Made by a program: the position numbers and the translations under genes. The notes beneath the pieces were generated by a model. That model saw nothing but the letters and a program-made list of their open reading frames with translations, did no database searches and was not told where the DNA came from. From Gammaproteobacteria bacterium (GTDB taxonomy: Bacteria > Pseudomonadota > Gammaproteobacteria > Steroidobacterales > Steroidobacteraceae): 54,964 nt of DNA. The stretch spans positions 1-54,964 of the forward strand of contig JAQGOG010000086.1 of NCBI GenBank assembly GCA_028293765.1. The letters run 5' to 3'. Below are positions 44,413 to 52,408 of the stretch, in pieces (within the stretch, counting starts at the first letter, position 1; each line of letters opens with the position of its first letter).

Positions 44413-45279
44413 ATGATCGCCAGCATGACCGGCTTTGCCCGCCGTGAAATTTCCGCATCCTGGGGTGCTCTCGTCTGCGAGTTGCGCAGTGTGAATCATC
44501 GGTTCCTGGAAGCCGGCTACCGGCTCCCGGAGGAGCTGCGCGCCGCCGAAGGCGAGCTGCGCCAGCGGCTTGCGAAGGAGATCAAACGCGGCAAGGTGGA
44601 CTGTTCGATCAGCTACCGCCGGGTGCAGGGGGCCGACAGCGCTCTCGAAGTGGATACCGCGGCTCTGGAGCGCCTGCTGACGGGCGTTCGCGACATCGCC
44701 CGCTCGCTTCCCGGCAACCACACGGTGAACGTGCTGGATGTTCTGCGCTGGCCGGGCGTACTCCGCGATGAGACCGCCGCTGGAGAAGAGTTGCTGGTAG
44801 CCGCTCACGCTCTCTTCGGCAGCACGCTGGAAGATCTGGTTGCCGCCCGCGCCCGCGAGGGACAGCGCTTGCGCGAGTTGCTCGAGCAGCGTTGTACGGC
44901 CCTGGAGTCGCTGGTCGCTCACGTCCGCACTCGCCTTCCCGAAGTGCATGCGCGGGTACGAGCGCGCCTCGATGAACGTCTCGCCGAGCTCAAAGCCAAC
45001 ATCGACCAGGAACGTCTCGAGCAGGAGCTCGCGCTGCTCCTCCAGCGGCTCGACGTCGACGAGGAGCTCGATCGCCTGGCCGGCCACGTCGTCGAGATCC
45101 GCCGCGTCATCAACGGCACGGAGCCCGCCGGCCGCCGCCTCGACTTTCTCATGCAAGAGCTCAATCGCGAGGCGAACACCCTCTCCTCGAAGTCCCAGGA
45201 CCTCGAGACGACGCGCAGCGCCGTCGACATGAAGGTCATCATCGAACAGATGCGCGAGCAAGTGCAGAACATAGAGTAG
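44413..45279 (+). CDS. yicC: YicC-family endoribonuclease
   Basis: The 288-residue protein matches YicC/YloC: the N-terminal MTGFARRE, ELRSVNHRFLE, the middle coiled-coil rich in Glu, Arg and Leu, and the C-terminal LDFLMQELNREANTLSSKS followed by KVIIEQMREQVQNIE (core LDFLMQELNREANTL). YicC acts on small RNAs such as RyhB in E. coli together with PNPase. It usually sits near rph or gmk; here it is divergent from the PP2C gene. The region 44250-44412 has a small hairpin, GTAGC/GCTAC, at 44299-44313. Confidence 0.94.
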   Translation: MIASMTGFARREISASWGALVCELRSVNHRFLEAGYRLPEELRAAEGELRQRLAKEIKRGKVDCSISYRRVQGADSALEVDTAALERLLTGVRDIARSLPGNHTVNVLDVLRWPGVLRDETAAGEELLVAAHALFGSTLEDLVAARAREGQRLRELLEQRCTALESLVAHVRTRLPEVHARVRARLDERLAELKANIDQERLEQELALLLQRLDVDEELDRLAGHVVEIRRVINGTEPAGRRLDFLMQELNREANTLSSKSQDLETTRSAVDMKVIIEQMREQVQNIE

Positions 45280-45372
45280 CCTCCCGGCCGGGCGGGCACG
45301 GGCGGCTAGCCCGAGCAGCACGTATGCGTTCGCGCGAGCCTGCGCGGCCGGGTCAATCGCAGCTCGAACCCC

Positions 45373-46575
45373 ATGCCGCAGCTGATAACACCGCCGCTTT
45401 CCCTCTACATCCACTTCCCGTGGTGCGTTCGCAAGTGCCCGTATTGCGACTTCAATTCGCACACCCTGCGCGGCGAGCTCGATGAGGGTCGGTACATAGA
45501 GGCGCTCGACCGCGATCTCGAAGCACAGGCGGTAGAAGTCGGCGACCGGCAAGTCATCAGCATCTTCCTCGGCGGTGGCACACCAAGCCTGTTCTCTCCG
45601 GAGGCCATCGGGCGAGTGCTCGCCAGCGCACGCCGGCATCTTTCGATTGCCCCGGATGTCGAGGTGACGATGGAGGCGAACCCGGGAGCGATCGAGCGCG
45701 GCAAGTTCGGTGAATACCGCGCCGCAGGCCTGACCCGCGTGTCTTTGGGCGCACAAAGCTTCGACGCGCAACGGCTGCTAGCGCTCGGCCGGATTCACTC
45801 GCCGGATGAGACGCGGCGTGCCGCTACGGAGCTGCACGCGGCCGGGCTCGATAACTTCAACCTCGACCTCATGTACGCCCTGCCGGGGCAGGATGTGGAA
45901 GCGGCCGTGCGCGATGTGGAGGAGGCGCTGGCGCTCGGACCGGCGCACCTTTCGCACTACCAGCTGACTATCGAGCACGGGACGGTATTCGCGGCACAGC
46001 CGCCGGCGCTACCGGACGATGACGTTGCGGCCGACATGCTCACCGAATGCGGGCAACGGCTGGCCGCTGCCGGCTTCGCGCAGTACGAGGTATCCGCGTA
46101 TGCGCAATCTGGCCGGCAGTGCCGTCACAACCTGAATTACTGGACCTTCGGCGACTATCTCGGCGTGGGGGCGGGTGCGCACGGGAAATTGAGCTTCCCA
46201 AAATCCGGATCCATCGTGCGCACGCTGCAGTTGCGCGAGCCTCGTCGTTATCTCGCTTCGGTGCCGGCGGTAGTGACGCGAAAAGACGTCGCCCCGCATG
46301 AGCTACCCTTCGAGTTCATGCTGAACGCGCTGCGGCTCGTCGGCGGATTCGACGCTGCGACATTTTCACAGCGGACGGGCCTCGATTGGGGCGCCATCGC
46401 GGACCCGGTGAATGCTCTCGTCGGGCGCGGGTTACTGATCAGGCAGGGGCACAGCTACGGGCCCAGCCCTACGGGGCTGCGCTTCCTCAATGAACTGCTG
46501 CTCAGTTTCATGGTCGAAGCCCCTCCGGAAACCGCGAAAACCGCCGGGGGTTTTGGATTGTCAACGGGGCTGTGA
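45373..46575 (+). CDS. hemW: Heme chaperone HemW (HemN-like radical SAM protein)
   Basis: The 400-residue protein has the radical-SAM triad Cys18, Cys22, Cys25 in CVRKCPYC, the SAM-binding FLGGGTPSLFS, VSLGAQSFD and the FNLDLMYALPGQ segment, ending in a short HemN C-terminal domain. It belongs to the HemW clade: proteins of this clade bind heme and transfer it to membrane targets rather than oxidising coproporphyrinogen, although they are often labelled coproporphyrinogen III oxidase. A role in supplying heme to the terminal oxidase is plausible but not shown here. It is followed by the origin-like region at 46604-46817. Confidence 0.93.
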   Translation: MPQLITPPLSLYIHFPWCVRKCPYCDFNSHTLRGELDEGRYIEALDRDLEAQAVEVGDRQVISIFLGGGTPSLFSPEAIGRVLASARRHLSIAPDVEVTMEANPGAIERGKFGEYRAAGLTRVSLGAQSFDAQRLLALGRIHSPDETRRAATELHAAGLDNFNLDLMYALPGQDVEAAVRDVEEALALGPAHLSHYQLTIEHGTVFAAQPPALPDDDVAADMLTECGQRLAAAGFAQYEVSAYAQSGRQCRHNLNYWTFGDYLGVGAGAHGKLSFPKSGSIVRTLQLREPRRYLASVPAVVTRKDVAPHELPFEFMLNALRLVGGFDAATFSQRTGLDWGAIADPVNALVGRGLLIRQGHSYGPSPTGLRFLNELLLSFMVEAPPETAKTAGGFGLSTGL

Positions 46576-46603
46576 GCGCTCTTCAGAGGTCGGCTCGAGG
46601 TCT

Positions 46604-46817
46604 TTATTCACAGGCCCGGGGTCGCACTTGGAGAATGAGTGCATTACACGCTAAACCCACCAAGTAGCTGAATGAGATGGTCGTAAGTCCTTGAGAAGAA
46701 AGGGCAAAAAGTTCTGGTCATTTTTTGATCAAGGTAATAAATATGCAATCTGGCAGCGAAATAGGGTGCTGCGCGGGCAAGCCGTCCACAGACTTATCCA
46801 CAGCTTCTGTGGATAAG
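46604..46817. other. DnaA-box cluster with AT-rich stretch, candidate replication origin
   Basis: The spacer 46576-47000 carries no credible gene. It contains TTATTCACA (46604-46612) and two consensus DnaA boxes in opposite orientation, TTATCCACA (46794-46802) and TGTGGATAA (46808-46816). The latter two lie in an 11-bp perfect inverted repeat around CTT (46793-46817). A weaker CCGTCCACA overlaps just upstream. An unusually AT-rich stretch with TTTTTTGATCAAGG (about 46719-46745) lies between the boxes and could be an unwinding element. This is the layout of an oriC. It could instead be a DnaA-regulated or titration site, or the inverted repeat could act as a hairpin ending hemW. Confidence 0.55.
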
Positions 46818-46896
46818 GAAACGCCAAAGTCGGGTACCCGGGCGGAAGCGGGGCCCAGAGCTGGGCGGCCTGCGACGACAACCTTCAAGGTAGCGC

Positions 46897-46925
46897 TTGA
46901 GGCAGCCGGGTTCTTCCCCTAAACT
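46897..46925 (+). promoter_or_regulatory. Probable sigma-70 promoter of rpmE
   Basis: TTGAGG (46897-46902) and TAAACT (46920-46925) are separated by exactly 17 bp. Transcription should begin near 46932, giving a leader of about 70 nt that includes the hairpin at 46944-46979. Confidence 0.6.
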
Positions 46926-46943
46926 CCCGCGCCCTTTAACTTT

Positions 46944-46979
46944 GAAGTCCCCGCCGCAATGATGTGGTGAGTGGACTTC
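46944..46979 (+). promoter_or_regulatory. rpmE leader hairpin, possible L31 autoregulatory element
   Basis: GAAGTCC (46944-46950) and GGACTTC (46973-46979) form a 7-bp perfect stem around a 22-nt loop in the short rpmE leader, ending 21 nt before the start codon. L31 leaders bound by their own protein are known in several phyla including gammaproteobacteria. Assignment to that class is by position and shape only. Confidence 0.5.
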
Positions 46980-47000
46980 CATCCTCGCAGTGAGCTCCCC

Positions 47001-47225
47001 ATGAAAGCCGCCATTCATCCCGACTACAAAGAGATTACGGTCGCCTGCACGTGTGGCAACACGTTCAAGACCGGCTCCACTCTTGGACAGGACCTGCAGG
47101 TCGAGGTGTGCTCGAACTGCCACCCCTTCTACACGGGCAAGCAGAAGATGGTCGATACCGCTGGCCGCGTCGACAAGTTCCGCAGGAAATATGCGGCGGC
47201 TGCCGGTGGCGCCAAGGTCGGCTGA
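47001..47225 (+). CDS. rpmE: 50S ribosomal protein L31 (zinc-binding type)
   Basis: The 74-residue protein has the zinc cysteines Cys16, Cys18, Cys37 and Cys40 at the same positions as E. coli L31, and the family segments [30 protein letters not shown] (core HPFYTGKQK) and a short Ala/Gly-rich tail. L31 sits in the central protuberance at the bridge to the small subunit. The cysteine-containing form can be replaced by a zinc-free paralogue during zinc starvation in other bacteria; no such paralogue is in the window. The start is ATG 47001; an upstream in-frame ATG at 46971 would cut through the leader hairpin. Confidence 0.96.
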   Translation: MKAAIHPDYKEITVACTCGNTFKTGSTLGQDLQVEVCSNCHPFYTGKQKMVDTAGRVDKFRRKYAAAAGGAKVG

Positions 47226-47238
47226 TTCGCCTTCGCAA

Positions 47239-47260
47239 ACGCCGCTCCCGCGAGCGGCGT
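47239..47260 (+). terminator. Intrinsic terminator of rpmE
   Basis: ACGCCGCTC (47239-47247) and GAGCGGCGT (47252-47260) form a 9-bp perfect stem with a 4-base loop, 13 bp after the rpmE stop. It is followed by a short pyrimidine run (CCTCCCTT) rather than a true T tract. Confidence 0.7.
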
Positions 47261-47459
47261 CCTCCCTTCGAGACCGGGCGCTCCTGCACCGCCACCGTGC
47301 GGCGCTCTGTTTCGTAACCTCGACTCAACATCTGCGAGCGCGAACTCTCGAGCGCTCCTGCGTCCGCGACGCGAAAGTAAATCCCTCTTCACGTTCGCGG
47401 CAAATCGCCCGCACGCCAAGTCCTACCGGCCGGTAAACGGCTCCATCGGCTCATGCGCC

Positions 47460-47487
47460 TTGATTCGGCGCACGGACCATGTAAACC
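47460..47487 (+). promoter_or_regulatory. Possible gltA promoter
   Basis: TTGATT (47460-47465), 16 bp, then TAAACC (47482-47487) is the best sigma-70-like pair in the 330-bp spacer before gltA. The rest of that spacer (47261-47459) shows nothing recognisable. The match is modest. Confidence 0.35.
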
Positions 47488-47555
47488 TCTTTGGCCCGCG
47501 CCTGCTGCATCCTTCGCACCCGCGCAGCTCAAGACCCCTTTTACGAAAGTACCGC

Positions 47556-48854
47556 ATGACCGACAAAAAATTCGAGCTCGTCGATCGAGCGACCGAGCGC
47601 AAAGCGCAGCTGCCCGTCCGCAATGGCACCATCGGCCCCTCGGTCGTCGACATCTCTGCGCTCAATAAAGACCTGGGTGTCTTCACTTTCGACCCCGGGT
47701 TCGGTCTGACGGCGGCGACCGAGAGCCGCATCACCTACATCGACGGCGATGCCGGCACGCTGCTGTATCGAGGCTTCCCCATCGAGCAGCTGGCCGAGAA
47801 AAGCTCCTTCATGGAGTGCGCCTACCTGCTGCTGCTCAGCGAGCTGCCGAGCCGCAAGCAGCTGGAAGAGTTCACGAGCAACATCCGCTATCACACGATG
47901 TTGAACGAGACGTTGCTGCGCTTCTTCAACGGCTTCCATCACAACGCGCATCCGATGGCGATGGTGTCGGCCGTGGTGGCGTCGATGTCCGCGTTCTATC
48001 ACGACACGATGGACATCTATAACCCGCGCCACCGGGAAATTTTCGCCCACCGTATCATCGCGAAGATTCCGACGATCGCAGCGGCCGCGCACAAGCACTC
48101 ACTCGGCCAGCCCTTCGTTTATCCGCGCAACGATCTCGATTACTGCAGCAACATGCTGCACATGTTGTTCGCCGTCCCCTGCGAGCCGTACCAGGTCGAC
48201 CCGATCGCCTCACAGGCGCTCGACCTCCTGTTCATCCTGCATGCGGACCATGAGCAGAATGCGAGCACGTCCACGGTGCGGCTCGCCGGCAGCACCGGAG
48301 CGAATCCTTACGCCGCGATCTCCGCCGGTGTTTCGGCGCTTTGGGGCCCGGCACACGGCGGTGCCAACGAAGCCGTCCTCGCGATGCTCGAGCAGATCGG
48401 CACCGTCGACAACATTCCGAAGTACCTCGACATGGCGAAGGACAAGTCGAGCCATTTCCGCCTGATGGGCTTCGGCCACCGCGTCTACAAGAATTTCGAT
48501 CCGCGCGCCAAGATCATTCGTGAAATGTGCCACAAGGTGCTGGCGCGGCTCGGCCGCTCGGACAATCCCCTGTTCGAGCTCGCCTTGCGCCTCGAAGAGA
48601 TCGCGCTCAAGGACGAGTACTTCGTATCCCGCAAGCTGTATCCGAACGTGGATTTCTACTCCGGCGTCATTTACAGCGCGATCGGCATTCCGCGCTCGAT
48701 GTTCACTGTCATGTTCGCGATCGCGCGCACCGTCGGATGGGTCGCGCACTGGCAGGAGATGATCTCCGACCCGGGAATGCGGATCGGACGGCCGCGACAG
48801 CTGTATACCGGGGCGACGAAGCGGGACTACACCGAGATTACGAAGAGATCCTGA
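47556..48854 (+). CDS. gltA: Citrate synthase
   Basis: This enzyme condenses acetyl-CoA and oxaloacetate at the entry to the TCA cycle. The 432-residue product starts at ATG 47556 and has the catalytic set of the family: the first His in [13 protein letters not shown], the second in [15 protein letters not shown], and the Asp in [15 protein letters not shown]. coli GltA, the NADH-sensitive hexameric type, is 427 residues, and length and N-terminal domain place this one in the same group. The long in-frame extension upstream lacks similarity to the family and has no ribosome-binding site. Confidence 0.97.
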   Translation: MTDKKFELVDRATERKAQLPVRNGTIGPSVVDISALNKDLGVFTFDPGFGLTAATESRITYIDGDAGTLLYRGFPIEQLAEKSSFMECAYLLLLSELPSRKQLEEFTSNIRYHTMLNETLLRFFNGFHHNAHPMAMVSAVVASMSAFYHDTMDIYNPRHREIFAHRIIAKIPTIAAAAHKHSLGQPFVYPRNDLDYCSNMLHMLFAVPCEPYQVDPIASQALDLLFILHADHEQNASTSTVRLAGSTGANPYAAISAGVSALWGPAHGGANEAVLAMLEQIGTVDNIPKYLDMAKDKSSHFRLMGFGHRVYKNFDPRAKIIREMCHKVLARLGRSDNPLFELALRLEEIALKDEYFVSRKLYPNVDFYSGVIYSAIGIPRSMFTVMFAIARTVGWVAHWQEMISDPGMRIGRPRQLYTGATKRDYTEITKRS

Positions 48855-48855
48855 G

Positions 48856-48870
48856 CGACTCGATGAGTCG
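48856..48870. terminator. Hairpin after gltA, between convergent genes
   Basis: CGACTC and GAGTCG form a 6-bp perfect stem with a 3-base loop beginning 2 bp after the gltA stop. It is followed by a second weak GGCTC/GAGCC stem at 48873-48890. The pair lies in the 65-bp gap before the convergent gene that ends at 48920 and could terminate both. Confidence 0.45.
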
Positions 48871-48919
48871 TGGGCTCCCTTTCGAGAGCCGCATGGGCCT
48901 GCCGGGCGCGCCCGCCCGC

Positions 48920-49534
48920 TCAGTGATCGCCGAGCAGCGTCTCCACCTCGAAAGTGTTGGCCCGGCGCATCGGTTTCCCGTCGACCGGACTCACCGGCGC
49001 CTGCCGGATCCCATCGGTGGGAAACACGGTTGCCTCGATCTCGTGATCGTCCATCTCGAAGCGCACGCCGGGGTAGGCGACCACCCGTTCCATATTCATC
49101 TTTACGCGCTTCTGCGTCACTTCATACGGAACGCGCCGGTCCATCAGCTTGAGAGTCACCGATTCCGCGCGATCCGCGAACAGATGGAGCTGCACGTCCG
49201 AGTGCTCGGTCGCCGTTCCGCTGAGCACGGCGCCAACCAGCCGCGGTTCGAACTCTTGCAAGTAGCGCATCGCGTTCAGCGCCGCACGGCGCTGGGCATG
49301 TAGCGATTCGGTGTGCGAATCGCCGCCGAACAACCGTTGGTACTCCACGAGCGCCGTCTCGATTTCGGTGTTCTTCGGCAGCACTGCGGCCCCGTCGGTG
49401 ACGCCGAGGCGTTCCGCGGCTTTGCGTTTGGCTACGAAAAAATCCCGGATGCCGTGTTCGGCCATGATGCGCGCGGCTTCCTGTGCCAGCGCGCGCCGCA
49501 AGTTATCGCTGCGGCCTGCATGTTTTTTGGTCAT
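48920..49534 (-). CDS. Nucleotidyltransferase-like protein of unknown function
   Basis: The 204-residue soluble protein has an N-terminal helical region rich in Arg, Lys and Glu (RRALAQEAARIMAEHG and AKRKAAERLGV) and a later segment LVGAVLSGTATEHSDVQLHLFAD (core GTATEHSDVQLHLF). The latter resembles the GS...SDxDL motif of nucleotidyltransferases, but with Leu-His in place of the second Asp. Whether metal binding is intact is doubtful. It lies 64 bp downstream of the PBP1A gene in the same direction. The assignment to the superfamily is tentative, and I propose no function. Confidence 0.62.
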   Translation of the reverse strand: MTKKHAGRSDNLRRALAQEAARIMAEHGIRDFFVAKRKAAERLGVTDGAAVLPKNTEIETALVEYQRLFGGDSHTESLHAQRRAALNAMRYLQEFEPRLVGAVLSGTATEHSDVQLHLFADRAESVTLKLMDRRVPYEVTQKRVKMNMERVVAYPGVRFEMDDHEIEATVFPTDGIRQAPVSPVDGKPMRRANTFEVETLLGDH

Positions 49535-49555
49535 CGCACGCTCATCGCTAACTTA

Positions 49556-49586
49556 AGGAGCCTGCCCGACTGCGAGGCAGACTCCT
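49556..49586 (-). terminator. Terminator-like hairpin after the PBP1A gene
   Basis: On the minus strand AGGAG and CTGCC, separated by one bulged base, pair with GGCAG and CTCCT around a loop of about nine bases, 12 bp after the PBP1A stop. A T tract is nearly absent. It may separate PBP1A from the nucleotidyltransferase-like gene or modulate read-through. Confidence 0.5.
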
Positions 49587-49598
49587 GACATCGACTCA

Positions 49599-52106
49599 TC
49601 AGAAGATCGGCTCTCCGCTGGCCTGTCCCGCTCCTTCCGCGCTCTGCGCCATAGAACCCTGGTCGCCGGCCGCCGGGAGGTGGTCGGCCATGAAAATCTC
49701 CGCCATCCCGTCCGGATTCTCGGCGCTCACCAGAGCGCCCGTAATGGGCGAGATGCGCAACGTCACTATGCCATCCGGCATCGGCCGCCGCTCCTGCGGT
49801 ACACCCTTCAACGCCTCACGCATAAAATGTATCCAGATGGGGAGCGCGGTCTTGGCGCCCTCCTCGCTTTCACCGAGCGGGCGTTCCTGGTCGAATCCGA
49901 CCCAGACGGTGGCTACGAGCTTCGGCGTGAAGCCGTTGAACCAGGTGTCCTTCGCCTCGTTCGTCGTGCCCGTCTTGCCCGCGATGTCGGTGCGGCTGAG
50001 CGCCAGGGCCCGACGGCCGGTACCGTGCTTGATGACGTCGGTCATCATGTCGGTCATTAGATAGTCGTTCTGCGGGGAGATGACCCGTTGGGCGAGCTGC
50101 TCCGCCGGCAGGAGCCCCGGCCCGCCACGTACCGTGTCTTCGCTCTGCAGCACCTGATCGGGGCTTCCGGCAAAGGACACGTCGCTCAGGCTCGCGGGGT
50201 GCTCACACTCCTCGCACACGATGCGCGGCTTCGCCTGCCACACGACTTCGCCCGCGGCGTTCTCGATGCGATCGACGAAATACGGCTGTACGCGATAGCC
50301 GCCATTTGCGAATACCGCGTAACCCGTCGCCATCTCCAACGGTGTGACCTGCAATGTGCCGAGCGCCAAAGTCAGATTCTGCGGCAGGATGCGCGCATCG
50401 AAGCCAAACCGCGCGGCGTAGTCGGTCGCGTACGGTGTCCCCATCTCACGTAGCAGGCGGATCGTTACGAGGTTGCGCGACCACACGAGTGCTTCCCGCA
50501 AGCGCGTGGGGCCACCGAACTTCCCGTGCGAGTTCTCCGGGCGCCATGAGCTCTCTATACCGTTGCCTTCCAGAACGAACGGCGCATCGAGCAGCTCGCT
50601 GGCCGGAGTGAAGCCGTTCTCGAGGGCCGCAGAATAGAGGAAGGGCTTGAAGCCCGAGCCCGGCAGGCGCTTCGCCTGGGTGACCCGGTTGTATTTGTTG
50701 GTGAAATAGTCGAATCCACCGACGAGTGCGGCGACGCTGCCGTCGTTGGGATTGAGCGCGACGAGCGCGCTCTGCGCCTCCGGCACCTGCGCGAGCTGTG
50801 CATGCCCCGAAGTGTCCGCGACCACATAAACAACATCGCCTCGCGAGACAATCTCGGCGGCGCTTTTGGGGGCCGGGCCGACCGTCTGGTTGCTGCCCGG
50901 CTTGCGGGCCCATACCAGACCGTCCCATTCGATCTGCGCGAAGCCGCGCGTCTTGACGTAGACCCGCACTGTCTTTTCCGCAACGGAGACTACGACTGCG
51001 GGCGACAGATTGCCCACCGACGCATATTCATCTACGAACTCGGCGAGCTGCTCCGGTTTGCCGTTGGCCCCGAGCTCGACATGTCCCGCCGGCCCGCGAA
51101 AGCCGTGACGGCGGTCGTATTCGATGAGGCCGATGCGCACGGCGCGATTGCCGGCCGCCTGCAGGCGGCCGTCGATCGTCGTGTACATCTTGTAGCCAGC
51201 GCTCTCGGCGCTGACGCCGAACAGCTGGCGCAGCTGCAGACGCGCCATTTCGGCGATGTAAGGTGCTTCCACGTCGAACAACGGGGCGTGCGCACGCGCC
51301 TGCATCGGCTCCTTGTTGGCGGCTTCTGCCGCCGCGGCGTCGATGAAACCCAGCGCGCGCATGCGATTGAGGACATATGAGCGGCGCCCGGTCGCGAGCT
51401 GCGGGTTGACGATCGGGTTGTAGTGCGAGGGAGCCTTCGGTACGCCCGCAATCGTAGCTGCTTCGGCCACCGTGAGCTGATCGAGCGTCTTGCCGAAGAA
51501 CGTCTCCGCGGCAGCGGCCACCCCATAGGCGCGCTGGCCGAAGAAAATGACATTGAGATAGAGCCCGAAGATCTCCTGCTTGGAAAACTCGTGCTCCATC
51601 TCGTACGTGACGAAGGTCTCCTGCAGCTTGCGCCGCACCGTCTTGTCGAGGGTTAGAAACATGTTGCGGGCGGTCTGCATCGTGATGGTGCTGGCGCCCT
51701 GCGTCTTGTCGCCGGAGATGAGATCGACGGCCACCGCGCGCACGACGCCCAGGTAGTCGATGCCGTGATGCTCGAAGAAACGATCGTCCTCCGCCGCCAG
51801 GAACGCGTGTTTCACGACCTCCGGGATCTGGTCGTAAGTGGCCGGGATGCGCCGTTGTTCGCCGATCTGCGCGATGAGCGCGCCGTTGCGCGTGTAGACG
51901 CGCAGGGGCACCTGCATTTCGACGTTGCGCATCGCCTGCGTCGCGGGCAGCGAGGGCGCCAGGTATACGTAACTGCACGCAAACGCATACGCGCCGAGAA
52001 GTGTGACCAACATCACACTGCCTGCCGCTACGACCAGAATCCGAAACCAATTCCATTTCACAGAAAACAACTCTCTCTGCTTGCGCTCCCCACGGGGGCT
52101 ATGCAT
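49599..52106 (-). CDS. mrcA: Penicillin-binding protein 1A (bifunctional transglycosylase/transpeptidase)
   Basis: PBP1A polymerises and cross-links peptidoglycan during elongation. The 835-residue protein has an N-terminal membrane helix (about 21-45). The GT51 domain shows the catalytic Glu in AAEDDRFFEHHGID, the QGASTITMQTARN motif and KAPSHYNP. An OB-like insert follows. The transpeptidase domain shows SxxK in PGSGFKPF, SxN in WSRNLV and KTG in AGKTGTTNEAKDTW. The ATG at 52106 is taken as start; a GTG at 52061 (VKWNWFR) would also give a normal membrane anchor and has a stronger upstream AG-rich site. It is divergent from pilM, the classical ponA-pilMNOPQ arrangement. Confidence 0.96.
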   Translation of the reverse strand: MHSPRGERKQRELFSVKWNWFRILVVAAGSVMLVTLLGAYAFACSYVYLAPSLPATQAMRNVEMQVPLRVYTRNGALIAQIGEQRRIPATYDQIPEVVKHAFLAAEDDRFFEHHGIDYLGVVRAVAVDLISGDKTQGASTITMQTARNMFLTLDKTVRRKLQETFVTYEMEHEFSKQEIFGLYLNVIFFGQRAYGVAAAAETFFGKTLDQLTVAEAATIAGVPKAPSHYNPIVNPQLATGRRSYVLNRMRALGFIDAAAAEAANKEPMQARAHAPLFDVEAPYIAEMARLQLRQLFGVSAESAGYKMYTTIDGRLQAAGNRAVRIGLIEYDRRHGFRGPAGHVELGANGKPEQLAEFVDEYASVGNLSPAVVVSVAEKTVRVYVKTRGFAQIEWDGLVWARKPGSNQTVGPAPKSAAEIVSRGDVVYVVADTSGHAQLAQVPEAQSALVALNPNDGSVAALVGGFDYFTNKYNRVTQAKRLPGSGFKPFLYSAALENGFTPASELLDAPFVLEGNGIESSWRPENSHGKFGGPTRLREALVWSRNLVTIRLLREMGTPYATDYAARFGFDARILPQNLTLALGTLQVTPLEMATGYAVFANGGYRVQPYFVDRIENAAGEVVWQAKPRIVCEECEHPASLSDVSFAGSPDQVLQSEDTVRGGPGLLPAEQLAQRVISPQNDYLMTDMMTDVIKHGTGRRALALSRTDIAGKTGTTNEAKDTWFNGFTPKLVATVWVGFDQERPLGESEEGAKTALPIWIHFMREALKGVPQERRPMPDGIVTLRISPITGALVSAENPDGMAEIFMADHLPAAGDQGSMAQSAEGAGQASGEPIF

Positions 52107-52109
52107 AGT
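52081..52109 (+). promoter_or_regulatory. Possible promoter of the pilMNOP leader transcript
   Basis: TTGCGC (52081-52086), 17 bp, then CATAGT (52104-52109) would place transcription start near 52116, at the 5' edge of the riboswitch aptamer. The match is only moderate. Its position fits what the aptamer needs, and it lies over the start of the PBP1A gene on the other strand. Confidence 0.4.
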
Positions 52110-52114
52110 AGCCG

Positions 52115-52205
52115 CCGTTTCAAGGGCAAACTCACCGAAAGGTGGGGACGCAAAGCTTCCGGTCTACGGGACATTAGTGCCTACGACAGCGGGGTTGCCG
52201 GTCTC
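52115..52205 (+). promoter_or_regulatory. Cyclic di-GMP-I (GEMM-I) riboswitch upstream of pilM
   Basis: The conserved GEMM-I elements occur in order and at the right spacing: AGGGCAAAC at the 5' side, the GNRA hairpin CACC-GAAA-GGTG (52133-52144), GGGACGCAAAGC directly after it (52145-52156), the CCGGTCTACGG segment, and the closing GCGGGGTTGCCG (52189-52200). The known Vc2 aptamer has the same layout, with GGGACGCAAAGCC and GCGGGGTTACCG. It is on the plus strand, so it belongs to the pilMNOP leader, 331 nt before the pilM ATG. Binding of c-di-GMP should change expression of the pilus operon; direction (on or off) cannot be read from the sequence. Confidence 0.88.
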
Positions 52206-52408
52206 GAACGTTAACTCACTCTGCCGCGCCGACCCAAGCGCGCGGGCCGAAGAGGTTCGACCCGACCGATCCTCGCATGCGCTTAGGTCTTCCGACCGTG
52301 ATGCTGCCAGCGTCTCCAAGATACTTGGACAAGACGAAGCTCAAATCGTTGAACTTAACTCCGGCGGCCCGTGATGCCCTTGGCATTTCCGGCGCCTGCG
52401 GGGGATCG

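Noticed and set aside
46793..46817. Inverted repeat as merely the hemW terminator
   Set aside because: It lies more than 200 bp after the hemW stop, has no T tract, and both arms are consensus DnaA boxes. Terminator use is possible but not the simplest reading.
46725..46922. Small plus-strand open frame in the hemW-rpmE spacer
   Set aside because: It runs through the DnaA-box inverted repeat, has no ribosome-binding site, and overlaps the rpmE promoter.
52381..52396. Possible sigma-54 promoter (GG-N10-GC) upstream of pilM
   Set aside because: Only the GG and GC dinucleotides match; the -12 element TTGC is missing. It would also start transcription after the riboswitch and leave the aptamer useless.
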